Assembly (NCBI GenBank): GCA_937928795.1
Contig: CALFWB010000003.1
Coordinates: 1 to 56,970 of the forward strand
Reading direction: 5' to 3'
Length of the DNA stretch: 56,970 nt
DNA from: an uncultured Anaerolineales bacterium
Lineage (GTDB): Bacteria; Chloroflexota; Anaerolineae; Anaerolineales; UBA4823
Under the pieces are notes generated by a model that was not told the DNA's origin, did no database searches, and saw only the letters and a list, made by a program, of their open reading frames with translations. A program made the translations under genes and the position numbers. Below, piece by piece: positions 50,343 to 56,970 of this stretch; within the stretch, counting starts at the first letter, position 1; each line of letters starts with the position of its first letter.

Positions 50343-51191
50343 TTACTCTTCAAGTCCATCATCAGCATTTAGGGACAAATTTTCCATCGGCGAGAAAGAG
50401 GTGGTAAGGATCGGTCTGGCAAAAACGAGAAAACCGGTGTGAGCCACCATTCGGTCAGTTGGGCGTAATTTGTCCGCAAAGGGGCGGTAATATCGGATGA
50501 GGATTTCACAAACCTCGGGAAAACCAAAGTGATGATGGTGTAGTGCGGCGAGTAATTTTTGCACCTGATTTGTCGTAGGCAGAATGGCTCCGAAGCTACC
50601 ACCCGGCCTTAAAGCCTTGGTAACTTGGGCGATATAATCGAAAGGGTTGGGTAAATCCAAAAAAAGGGCATCAACATCCGTCTCATCAAAGCCCAATCCA
50701 ATGTCCCTAGTCTTGAGAACCACACGCTCTTCTAAACCCAGTTGTTGGAGATTCTTACGAGCGAGATTTTGGATATCGGCTCTAGAGTCGTAGGAGATAA
50801 CCTTGCCCTCTTTGCCAACGTACCAAGCAAAAGCTGAGGTTAATGCCCCTGAACCAGTGCCGGCTTCCAGGATGGTTTGTCCTTCTCCGATCCCTAATTT
50901 CAGGAGGATGTAGCCAATATCCTTCGGATACAGGATTTGTGTGTTTCGCTTGGTTTCAATCAGCAGATCGTGCAAAGTGGGTTTCAGGAGAAGATAAACA
51001 CTGCCGGTGTGACTGCGAACTTCACTACCCCAAGGCACGCCGATCAATTCATCATGAAAAACCACACCCCGATGGGTGTGAATTTGCATTCCAGGAGTCA
51101 GCCGCACGAAGAATTTTTTATTTGTCGGACTAACGAGTTGGACTAAATCGCCGATCGCAGTTAGATTAGAAGTAGAATTTGGATTAACCAT
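50343..51191 (-). CDS. trmI: tRNA (adenine-58-N1)-methyltransferase
   Basis: ATG 51191 was chosen over the TTG at 51194. The 282-residue SAM enzyme has an N-terminal beta domain (FFVRLTPGMQIHTHRGVVFH), then the Rossmann motif I TILEAGTGSGALTSAFAWYV and DALFLDLPNPFDYIAQV for the catalytic loop. Length and order match the TrmI family, which makes m1A58 in the T-loop of tRNA. It is placed among other RNA-modification genes (mnmA and the desulfurase upstream). Confidence 0.9.
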   Translation of the reverse strand: MVNPNSTSNLTAIGDLVQLVSPTNKKFFVRLTPGMQIHTHRGVVFHDELIGVPWGSEVRSHTGSVYLLLKPTLHDLLIETKRNTQILYPKDIGYILLKLGIGEGQTILEAGTGSGALTSAFAWYVGKEGKVISYDSRADIQNLARKNLQQLGLEERVVLKTRDIGLGFDETDVDALFLDLPNPFDYIAQVTKALRPGGSFGAILPTTNQVQKLLAALHHHHFGFPEVCEILIRYYRPFADKLRPTDRMVAHTGFLVFARPILTTSFSPMENLSLNADDGLEE

Positions 51192-51200
51192 CAAACAAAC

Positions 51201-51470
51201 CTATTGTTCTCGGTTACGCACAAGACTAAGCCAATAGCCTATATTGAGACACAAAATTGCTCCGAAAGTGGCAGATGCAAATTGTAACGCTCCAATTTTT
51301 CCAAAGGTGAGGTTAAAGTAGGCTGCGCTCCAATGGCCTATCCAAAAACCGATCCAACTTAACAAGATATAAAAGATCAATCTGCCAAATCCGCCGCCGC
51401 GCCAGAGATGAAATAGGCTTCCATATAAGGTTGACAAAATGAAACCAAACAAATAGTTTGTGAAGTACAT
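51201..51470 (-). CDS. Small three-helix membrane protein
   Basis: The 89-residue protein is almost all hydrophobic, with three probable helices (about residues 3-20, 28-48 and 60-82), and no recognised family. It lies between mnmA and trmI, with 9-base and 12-base gaps, so it shares their operon. It may be related to small Chloroflexi membrane proteins, but that is only a guess. Confidence 0.65.
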   Translation of the reverse strand: MYFTNYLFGFILSTLYGSLFHLWRGGGFGRLIFYILLSWIGFWIGHWSAAYFNLTFGKIGALQFASATFGAILCLNIGYWLSLVRNREQ

Positions 51471-51482
51471 TTTTCCTGGGTT

Positions 51483-52562
51483 TTAAGATAACACAATCTG
51501 AATTGTGCCACCGCCGAGACAACGTTCGCCTTGATAGAAAACCGCCGCTTGACCGGGGGTTATGTCCCAATAAGGTTCGCTTAACTCAACTTGGCAGGAG
51601 CCATCCTCTTGGATACGGAGTTTAGCTGCCAAAAACGGGGAGAGGTAACGCACCTTTACTGTCAATTCTAGAGTAGATACTGAAGGATTGCCGCCGATCC
51701 AATTCACTTGGGTAACCGTAAACGTCTTTTTTCGAGTATCCTCTTTTGATCCGACAACCAAAAGGTTATTTTCCAAATCTTTGGCAACAACATAAAAGGG
51801 TTTCCCGCCTGAAATTCCTAAACCCTTGCGTTGCCCAATTGTGTAAAATGGCAAACCTTGATGTTGTCCAAGATATCTCCCGTGTGTGTCCACAATTGCG
51901 CCCGACGGTGGTAATTCATCTAAGTGGCGCATGAGGAATGACCGATAATCTTCACCACCCAAGAAGCAGAGGTCTTGGCTTTCGGCTCGTTGTGCCACAG
52001 GAAGTTGGAACTCATTCGCCAATTGACGGACCTCTGACTTGGTCAGATCTCCAAGAGGAAATATCGTTCTTGCCAAGTCGGATTGAGTGAGCATGTGAAG
52101 GACGTAGGATTGATCTTTGCTGTGATCTTTAGCGCGGTAAAGATGAAAGACTCCTAGTTCATCCGTCACAATACGGGCATAATGACCCGTTGCAAGATAA
52201 TCTGCACCTAAAGAAAGGGCAAAATTTAGCAGTGCGCCCCAGCGGATCTGCCGGTTACATTGAACGCAAGGGTTAGGGGTGATTCCGCTTTGGTACCCCT
52301 GAATAAAATACGAAACAATTTGATTGTAAAATGGCTCACGGACATCGAGGGTATAGAACGGAATATCGAGTATAGAAGCAACCCTTTTCGCAAGACGCAT
52401 GGAGTCAGGTGTACAACAGCGATTGACTTTTTCCCTGCCTTGCTCACTCCACAGACTCATCATCACGCCGATCACCCGATAACCCTGTCTTTGAAGTAAA
52501 GCAGCCGCTACAGAGCTATCCACTCCTCCACTCATTCCAACAACAACCGTCTTCTCACTCAT
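51483..52562 (-). CDS. mnmA: tRNA 2-thiouridylase MnmA
   Basis: The 359-residue protein activates U34 of tRNA with ATP and transfers sulfur to it. The PP-loop GMSGGVDSSVAA lies at residues 9-20, the catalytic Cys98 in TPNPCVQCN, and the second active Cys198 in AESQDLCFL; both match the family positions. Length is typical. The cysteine desulfurase gene lies directly upstream (12-base gap), so sulfur is probably donated by it, directly or through TusA-like carriers. Confidence 0.95.
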   Translation of the reverse strand: MSEKTVVVGMSGGVDSSVAAALLQRQGYRVIGVMMSLWSEQGREKVNRCCTPDSMRLAKRVASILDIPFYTLDVREPFYNQIVSYFIQGYQSGITPNPCVQCNRQIRWGALLNFALSLGADYLATGHYARIVTDELGVFHLYRAKDHSKDQSYVLHMLTQSDLARTIFPLGDLTKSEVRQLANEFQLPVAQRAESQDLCFLGGEDYRSFLMRHLDELPPSGAIVDTHGRYLGQHQGLPFYTIGQRKGLGISGGKPFYVVAKDLENNLLVVGSKEDTRKKTFTVTQVNWIGGNPSVSTLELTVKVRYLSPFLAAKLRIQEDGSCQVELSEPYWDITPGQAAVFYQGERCLGGGTIQIVLS

Positions 52563-52574
52563 GGCGAAAGCAAC

Positions 52575-53732
52575 CTATCCTCTTAACTGCACAACTTTTT
52601 CAATTAGACAATCAACAAAACTTTCTAGATGCTCAAGCTTGGTGTCCCTACCTAGGGTCACGCGCAGCGAACTCAACGCCAGCTCTGGCTCTATGCCCAT
52701 GGCGAGAAGAACCTCGGAGGGTGAGGGATTACCTGTCTTACAGGCAGAGCCGGATGAACAAGCAAAACCCTCTGCATCCAATAGAGCAATAAGTTTTTGA
52801 CTATGCACCCCCTTAAATACAAAGCTCGCAAGATTGGGCAAACGTTGGGTTGGGTGACCGGTTAATCGGCTTTGCGGAATTCGCTTGAGCACTTGTTCAA
52901 TGAGCCAATCCCTTAGGTGTGCCAAACTGGTCGTCCAGTTAGCTTGGTTCTTTTGAACAAACTTCAGTGCAGTGCTCATACCGACAATGTAAGGGATGTT
53001 CGGTGTACCAGACCGCAATCCCCATTCTTGACCGCCGCCGGTTTGGCAGGGAAGGAGCGGTATCCCCTTACGGACATAGAGGGCTCCAATCCCTTTCGGC
53101 CCGTAGAATTTATGGGCGCCGAGCGAGAGGAGATCAACGTTGAGCGCTTCGACATCTAATGAGAGATAGGCTGTTGCTTGAACGGCATCGGTGTGGAAGG
53201 GAACTCCCCGCTCACGGCAGATTTTTCCAATTTCGCTAATCGGATTGATTGATCCGATCTCATTATTGGCATAGATAACCGAAACGAGAGCTGTATTCGG
53301 TCGGATGTGATTTTGGACAATTTCGGGAGAAACCAAGCCCTGAGAGTCCACTTCTAGGATTTCCACCTCAAAACCGAAATGCCTTGCTAGTTGTTCAGCG
53401 GTGTGAGAGACCGCATGATGTTCAACAGCGGTAATCAAAAGGTGATTTGCCCCAACTTGCTCTCTGCGAGCAAAGGCGCAGCCTCGCAGGGCAAGGTTAT
53501 CGCTCTCGGTACCCCCTGAGGTAAACACGATCTCTTCATCGGAGCAATTCAGATGGGCGGCAATTGTCATACGAGCTTCTTCAAGGGCACCTTCTGCGCG
53601 TTGACCAAAGCGATGCAAGGAAGAAGGATTACCAAATTCTTTTTGGAAATACGGCAGCATCGCCTCGACAACTTCATCCGCCAAGGGTGTGGTGGCAGCA
53701 TAATCGAGATAAATTCGGTTGTTTCTGTTCAT
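52575..53732 (-). CDS. Cysteine desulfurase (NifS/IscS type)
   Basis: ATG 53732 was chosen over an upstream-adjacent ATG at 53735. The 385-residue PLP enzyme takes sulfur from cysteine. The PLP lysine is Lys208 in GAHKFYGPKG. The persulfide cysteine is Cys331 in SSGSACKTG, and another Cys is at position 325. A TATAAT-like box lies only about 10 bases before the start on the minus strand, so the mRNA could be nearly leaderless. The pairing with mnmA indicates tRNA thiolation as the main role. Confidence 0.92.
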   Translation of the reverse strand: MNRNNRIYLDYAATTPLADEVVEAMLPYFQKEFGNPSSLHRFGQRAEGALEEARMTIAAHLNCSDEEIVFTSGGTESDNLALRGCAFARREQVGANHLLITAVEHHAVSHTAEQLARHFGFEVEILEVDSQGLVSPEIVQNHIRPNTALVSVIYANNEIGSINPISEIGKICRERGVPFHTDAVQATAYLSLDVEALNVDLLSLGAHKFYGPKGIGALYVRKGIPLLPCQTGGGQEWGLRSGTPNIPYIVGMSTALKFVQKNQANWTTSLAHLRDWLIEQVLKRIPQSRLTGHPTQRLPNLASFVFKGVHSQKLIALLDAEGFACSSGSACKTGNPSPSEVLLAMGIEPELALSSLRVTLGRDTKLEHLESFVDCLIEKVVQLRG

Positions 53733-53794
53733 CATTGGGGTAATTATATCTTATTCGGGATAAAGCCCTATTTTCAAAAATGAGAACTCACCTC

Positions 53795-53816
53795 TCCCTT
53801 GATATAATACAAGGGA
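53795..53816 (+). promoter_or_regulatory. Extended -10 promoter within an inverted repeat upstream of the phosphohexomutase gene
   Basis: TGATATAAT is a full extended -10 (TGnTATAAT) with TATAAT at 53803-53808. It is embedded in the exact 7-base inverted repeat TCCCTTG (53795-53801) and CAAGGGA (53810-53816) around 8 bases, like an operator over the -10. No good -35 is visible. The start codon follows 25 bases after the repeat. Confidence 0.45.
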
Positions 53817-53840
53817 AACTGATCATAACCGGAGGATGAT

Positions 53841-55256
53841 ATGCAAATAAGGTTCGGAACGGACGGGTGGCGAGGCGTTATCGCTGAAGATTACACCTTC
53901 TTCAACGTGCGGCGCTGTGCTCAAGGTTTCGCCAATTTCTTGAATGACTTTGGTTATCCAGGTGAGGATGTTGTCATTGGCTATGATCGTCGCTTTCACT
54001 CGGAAAATTTTGCAGCCGCAGCAGCAGAGGTAATGGCCGGCAACGGATTCGGTGTTTGGCTTACAGAAAGCGCCACACCGACCCCGGTCATTGCTTATTC
54101 AATTGTCGAGAAAGGGGCTGCAGGTGGCATCAACATTACTGCATCTCATAACCCGCCTACCGATAATGGCTTCAAGGTTCGCAACGAATTTGGTGGAGCA
54201 ATTGACCCGAAAGGCTTGGTTGAGATTGAAAATCGAATTCCAACCGATGAGAAGGGCATTCAAAAAGTGCCTTTTGAGGAAGCACAACAGGCCGGCAAAA
54301 TCCGTCTTTTCGATCCGGCACCAGCTTACATTCAGCAACTTTACAATCTGGTTGACATCGAAAAAATTCGCCAAGCTGGTTTACGCGTTTGTGTGGACCC
54401 GATGTGGGGGAACGGTATTGGCTGGTTTCCACGCCTTCTAAATGGTGGTAAGACAACCGTGGTCGAAATTCACAATCAACGCAATCCCATCTTTCCGGGA
54501 ATGAAAAGGCCTGAACCGATCCCGCCAAATGTCAACGAAGGTTTGAAAGCGGTTCTGGATACCCAATCGGACGTATTGATTATCACCGATGGAGATGCCG
54601 ATCGGCTCGGCGTTGGGGATGAAAAGGGAGCCTTTATCGATCAATTGAGAGTCTTCGGTTTGTTGGCTTACTATCTCTTAGAAGTTCAAGGTCAGAGAGG
54701 GGCAATTGTTAAGACGCTTTCGACAACCACCATGTTGAACAAACTAGGTCAGATTTACAATGTGCCAGTTTATGAAACGGGGGTCGGTTTTAAGTACGTG
54801 GCTCCCAAAATGCTTGAAACACACGCCCTAATCGGCGGGGAAGAATCAGGTGGTTATGCTTTTCATGGTCATGTCCCAGAAAGGGATGGGATATTGGCAG
54901 CATTGTACCTTTTGGATATGATGGTCGAATTAGGGAAGAAACCTTCTGAATTGGTCGAGCTGTTATTCAGCGTGGTTGGACCTCATTTTTACTCTCGGAT
55001 TGATTCGCCGTTTGACGGAGATCGCCGAGAGTATGAAAGCAGGATCCTTGCGGCGAATCCTCCAACCATTGGAGGGCTGAACGTTACGGGGCTCGATACG
55101 ACCGATGGATTCAAGTTCTCATTGGAAGACGGCGGGTGGTTATTAATTCGCTTTTCTGGAACTGAACCGATCATTCGGGTCTATACAGAAACAACCTATG
55201 CCGATCGAGTGGAGCAGATCCTCCAAGATGGCTTAAGGATCGCCGGCGTCCGTTAA
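53841..55256 (+). CDS. Phosphoglucomutase/phosphomannomutase
   Basis: The 471-residue alpha-D-phosphohexomutase has the catalytic Ser102 in [15 protein letters not shown], the metal loop [12 protein letters not shown], the sugar-binding loop [20 protein letters not shown] and the phosphate-binding [14 protein letters not shown]. It moves phosphate between C6 and C1 of glucose or mannose, giving precursors for nucleotide sugars used by the glycosyltransferases. GGAGG lies just before the ATG. The TatD gene follows after 3 bases. Confidence 0.94.
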   Translation: MQIRFGTDGWRGVIAEDYTFFNVRRCAQGFANFLNDFGYPGEDVVIGYDRRFHSENFAAAAAEVMAGNGFGVWLTESATPTPVIAYSIVEKGAAGGINITASHNPPTDNGFKVRNEFGGAIDPKGLVEIENRIPTDEKGIQKVPFEEAQQAGKIRLFDPAPAYIQQLYNLVDIEKIRQAGLRVCVDPMWGNGIGWFPRLLNGGKTTVVEIHNQRNPIFPGMKRPEPIPPNVNEGLKAVLDTQSDVLIITDGDADRLGVGDEKGAFIDQLRVFGLLAYYLLEVQGQRGAIVKTLSTTTMLNKLGQIYNVPVYETGVGFKYVAPKMLETHALIGGEESGGYAFHGHVPERDGILAALYLLDMMVELGKKPSELVELLFSVVGPHFYSRIDSPFDGDRREYESRILAANPPTIGGLNVTGLDTTDGFKFSLEDGGWLLIRFSGTEPIIRVYTETTYADRVEQILQDGLRIAGVR

Positions 55257-55259
55257 GGC

Positions 55260-56057
55260 ATGGTACTAATCGATACGCATTGTCATCTATATCTTCCGGA
55301 GTTTGCGGCTGACTTGGCAGCGGTCTTAGAGAGAGCTGTGCACAATCAGGTTCAGGCAATGATCGTCGTTGGGATCGATGCTGAGACCAGTCGCCAAGCA
55401 GTTCAGATGGCACAGCAATACGAGTCTGTTTATGCAGCGGTTGGAATCCATCCGAATAGCCAAGTGCAGGAAATCGAAGTAGAATTAAGCTTGATCCAAT
55501 CGTGGTTATCTCATCCAAAGGTCGTGGCTGTGGGCGAGATTGGTTTGGACTACTACCGCAAGTTCGTATCGGTATCAGATCAAAAATATCGCCTCCAACG
55601 GCAATTGGAATACGCCGCAGAAGCCGGTTTACCGGTCATTCTTCATAACCGCCATGCAACCGATGACCTCATGTCCATTATCTCTGAGTGGGCGAAAGCT
55701 CAATCCACCAAATTTCAAAGTGACAAACACCGCCTTGGCGTTTTTCACTCCTTTTCGGAAGACGATCAAGTAGCTCTCCAGATGATTCAGATGGGATTTT
55801 TGATCGGTGTGAGTGGGGTGGTTACATTTGCGAATGCGCACAAGATCAAGGATGCCGTTCGATCGCTCCCACTTAGCCACTTGCTCATTGAGACGGATGC
55901 ACCTTATCTTTGTCCGCATCCTTTTCGAGGTAAACGTAATGAACCGGCTTACCTCACTTATACCCTTAGGGAAATTGCAACCTTACAAGGAATTTCGGAA
56001 GACACTGTCGCTGAAGCGACTACAAAAAATGCTCAGACTGTATTTGGAATAGGTTAA
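55260..56057 (+). CDS. TatD-family metal-dependent hydrolase
   Basis: The 265-residue TIM-barrel enzyme has the metal motifs in order: DTHCHLYLPEF (HxH), AVGEIGLDYYRK (Glu), VILHNRHATDD (His), GVFHSFSEDD (His) and HLLIETDAPYL (Asp). TatD enzymes are DNases or tRNA 3'-trimming nucleases. It lies 3 bases after the phosphohexomutase gene and is one base upstream of the polyprenyl synthase gene. Confidence 0.93.
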   Translation: MVLIDTHCHLYLPEFAADLAAVLERAVHNQVQAMIVVGIDAETSRQAVQMAQQYESVYAAVGIHPNSQVQEIEVELSLIQSWLSHPKVVAVGEIGLDYYRKFVSVSDQKYRLQRQLEYAAEAGLPVILHNRHATDDLMSIISEWAKAQSTKFQSDKHRLGVFHSFSEDDQVALQMIQMGFLIGVSGVVTFANAHKIKDAVRSLPLSHLLIETDAPYLCPHPFRGKRNEPAYLTYTLREIATLQGISEDTVAEATTKNAQTVFGIG

Positions 56058-56058
56058 C

Positions 56059-56970
56059 GTGAATCCACCACAGAATTTTCTTGCCCCCATCCTTCCTGAT
56101 CTGTCCGCAGTTGAACGTCGTATGCGTGCTTTGGATGACCATCATCATCAAGAGTTATCCAATGCATTGGAACATCTCTTATCTTCAGGGGGAAAAAGGA
56201 TCCGTCCGGCGGTTGCTTTGCTAACCGGGCGGATGTACCGAGGGGATATTCAACGGTTAATTTCGTTGAGCGCTGCAATTGAGTTACTTCACACAGCAAC
56301 CTTAGTTCACGATGACTTGATTGACGGTGCTTTGCTGAGACGTGGTATTGCTACGCTAAATGCCAAATGGTCTCCCGCAGCAACTGTGTTGACCGGCGAC
56401 TACATTTTTGCTCAAGCGGCGCGCTGCGCTGCCGAAACCGAATCGGTTTACTTAATGAAACAATTTGCCAAGACTCTCGCGATTATCGTCAATGGAGAAA
56501 TCGATCAACTCTTTTCTACGCATCGATACTCAACGCGAGAGCAGTACTTTCAAAGGATTTATGCCAAAACGGCCTCTTTATTTGAGCTGGCTTCCAGCGC
56601 TGCTGCCCATCTCAGCAATGTGTCTGAGGATGAAGTGGAGGCGATGCGTCGTTTTGGTTACACCTTGGGGATGGCATTTCAGATTGTCGATGATATTCTT
56701 GACTTCACAGGCGCTCAAGAAACCGTTGGCAAACCGGTGGCAAGTGATTTGCGTCAGGGATTGATCACCTTGCCCTTTATTTGTTATTTGGAAAAACATC
56801 CTGAGGATGAAGAGGTGCAAGCGGTTTTGGCAGGGGAAAAGGCAAATATTGACAAGCTGGTTACAGACATTCGAGAAAGCGGAGCAGTGCAAGACGCCTT
56901 TCAGATTGCCCGTGATTATATCAACGAAGCTGTTGGCATCTTAAGTAGCCGTCCGGCGTGTGTTGAGCAG
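56059..56970 (+). CDS. Polyprenyl (octaprenyl-type) diphosphate synthase (3' partial)
   Basis: A GTG start at 56059, one base after the TatD stop, opens a frame that stays open to the last base of the window (304 codons). The protein has the trans-isoprenyl diphosphate synthase motifs: GGKRIRPAVALLTG, the first Asp-rich region HDDLIDGALLRRG (DDxxD) and the second FQIVDDILDFTGA. A long chain is likely because the family cut-off residues near the first motif are small. It makes the polyprenyl tail of a quinone or of the lipid carrier. The end is missing, so length is unknown. Confidence 0.92.
   Translation, partial: MNPPQNFLAPILPDLSAVERRMRALDDHHHQELSNALEHLLSSGGKRIRPAVALLTGRMYRGDIQRLISLSAAIELLHTATLVHDDLIDGALLRRGIATLNAKWSPAATVLTGDYIFAQAARCAAETESVYLMKQFAKTLAIIVNGEIDQLFSTHRYSTREQYFQRIYAKTASLFELASSAAAHLSNVSEDEVEAMRRFGYTLGMAFQIVDDILDFTGAQETVGKPVASDLRQGLITLPFICYLEKHPEDEEVQAVLAGEKANIDKLVTDIRESGAVQDAFQIARDYINEAVGILSSRPACVEQ

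Noticed and set aside
1..56970. CRISPR array, prophage or IS element
   Set aside because: No regularly spaced repeats, transposase, integrase or phage gene was seen; the repeats found are short and dispersed.

Overview
The window looks like a chromosomal segment of an anaerobic member of the Chloroflexota, most likely class Anaerolineae. This is inferred from gene content and style: an HdrABC-MvhDGA type [NiFe] hydrogenase/heterodisulfide reductase complex in a bacterium without visible methanogenesis genes, secreted proteins with Thr/Pro-rich stalks and a C-terminal membrane anchor but no LPxTG motif, a TPR-tailed O-antigen ligase, LCP and PbpC wall enzymes, and moderate GC content. No 16S rRNA or other decisive marker is present, so the placement is an inference. 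I found no rRNA, tRNA, transposase, prophage or CRISPR array.

Layout. (1) 1-9822, plus strand: the end of a PqqD-like gene, a stalked surface protein, a gingipain-like C25 lipoprotein, a DUF309 gene preceded by a decayed duplicate of its own 5' end, and a very large alpha-2-macroglobulin. (2) 9814-13446, minus strand: penicillin-binding protein 1C (convergent with the macroglobulin), an FmdB zinc ribbon and a patatin-like lipase. (3) 13439-23920: a divergent surface-polysaccharide locus, with three glycosyltransferases leftward and, rightward, two more glycosyltransferase-like proteins, an O-antigen ligase with TPRs and a WecA-like initiating transferase fused to a FlaA1-type half. (4) 23892-26114: a C45 autoproteolytic hydrolase facing a creatininase-family amidohydrolase that carries a decayed extra half-domain. 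(5) 24969-33706, minus strand: a tightly packed run fdhD, glpK, degV, mrfA-like helicase (with an HNH domain), mrfB-like exonuclease, PH/SHOCT membrane protein and creatininase. (6) 33777-35254: a pentapeptide-repeat protein and, divergently, a secreted two-repeat protein. (7) 35401-43560, minus strand: hdrC-hdrB-hdrA-mvhD-mvhG-mvhA, a hydrogenase maturation protease, a cyclic-nucleotide-binding-fold protein and a GNAT acetyltransferase. (8) 43938-53732: mixed housekeeping genes (zinc ribbon, SH3 surface protein, unknown protein, smpB, LCP ligase, iron alcohol dehydrogenase, ribosomal protein L25, NUDIX, trmI, small membrane protein, mnmA, cysteine desulfurase). (9) 53841-56970, plus strand: phosphohexomutase, TatD and a polyprenyl synthase cut by the window end.

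How the genes work together. The hydrogenase block encodes a complete soluble complex that should couple H2 and ferredoxin to a disulfide or other HdrB substrate by flavin-based electron bifurcation, with its own maturation protease. The polysaccharide locus supplies initiation, elongation and ligation or polymerisation, and the LCP protein, polyprenyl synthase and phosphohexomutase fit the same envelope pathways. MnmA and the cysteine desulfurase together supply 2-thiouridine in tRNA. MrfA and MrfB form a nucleotide-excision-like DNA repair pair.

The points most worth following up are the hydrogenase-linked pair of a cNMP-fold protein and a GNAT enzyme (which resembles a split mycobacterial Pat), the HNH insertion in the MrfA helicase, the WecA-FlaA1 fusion, the creatininase with a decayed internal duplication, the relic of a DUF309 paralogue, and several palindromic or dispersed intergenic repeats.
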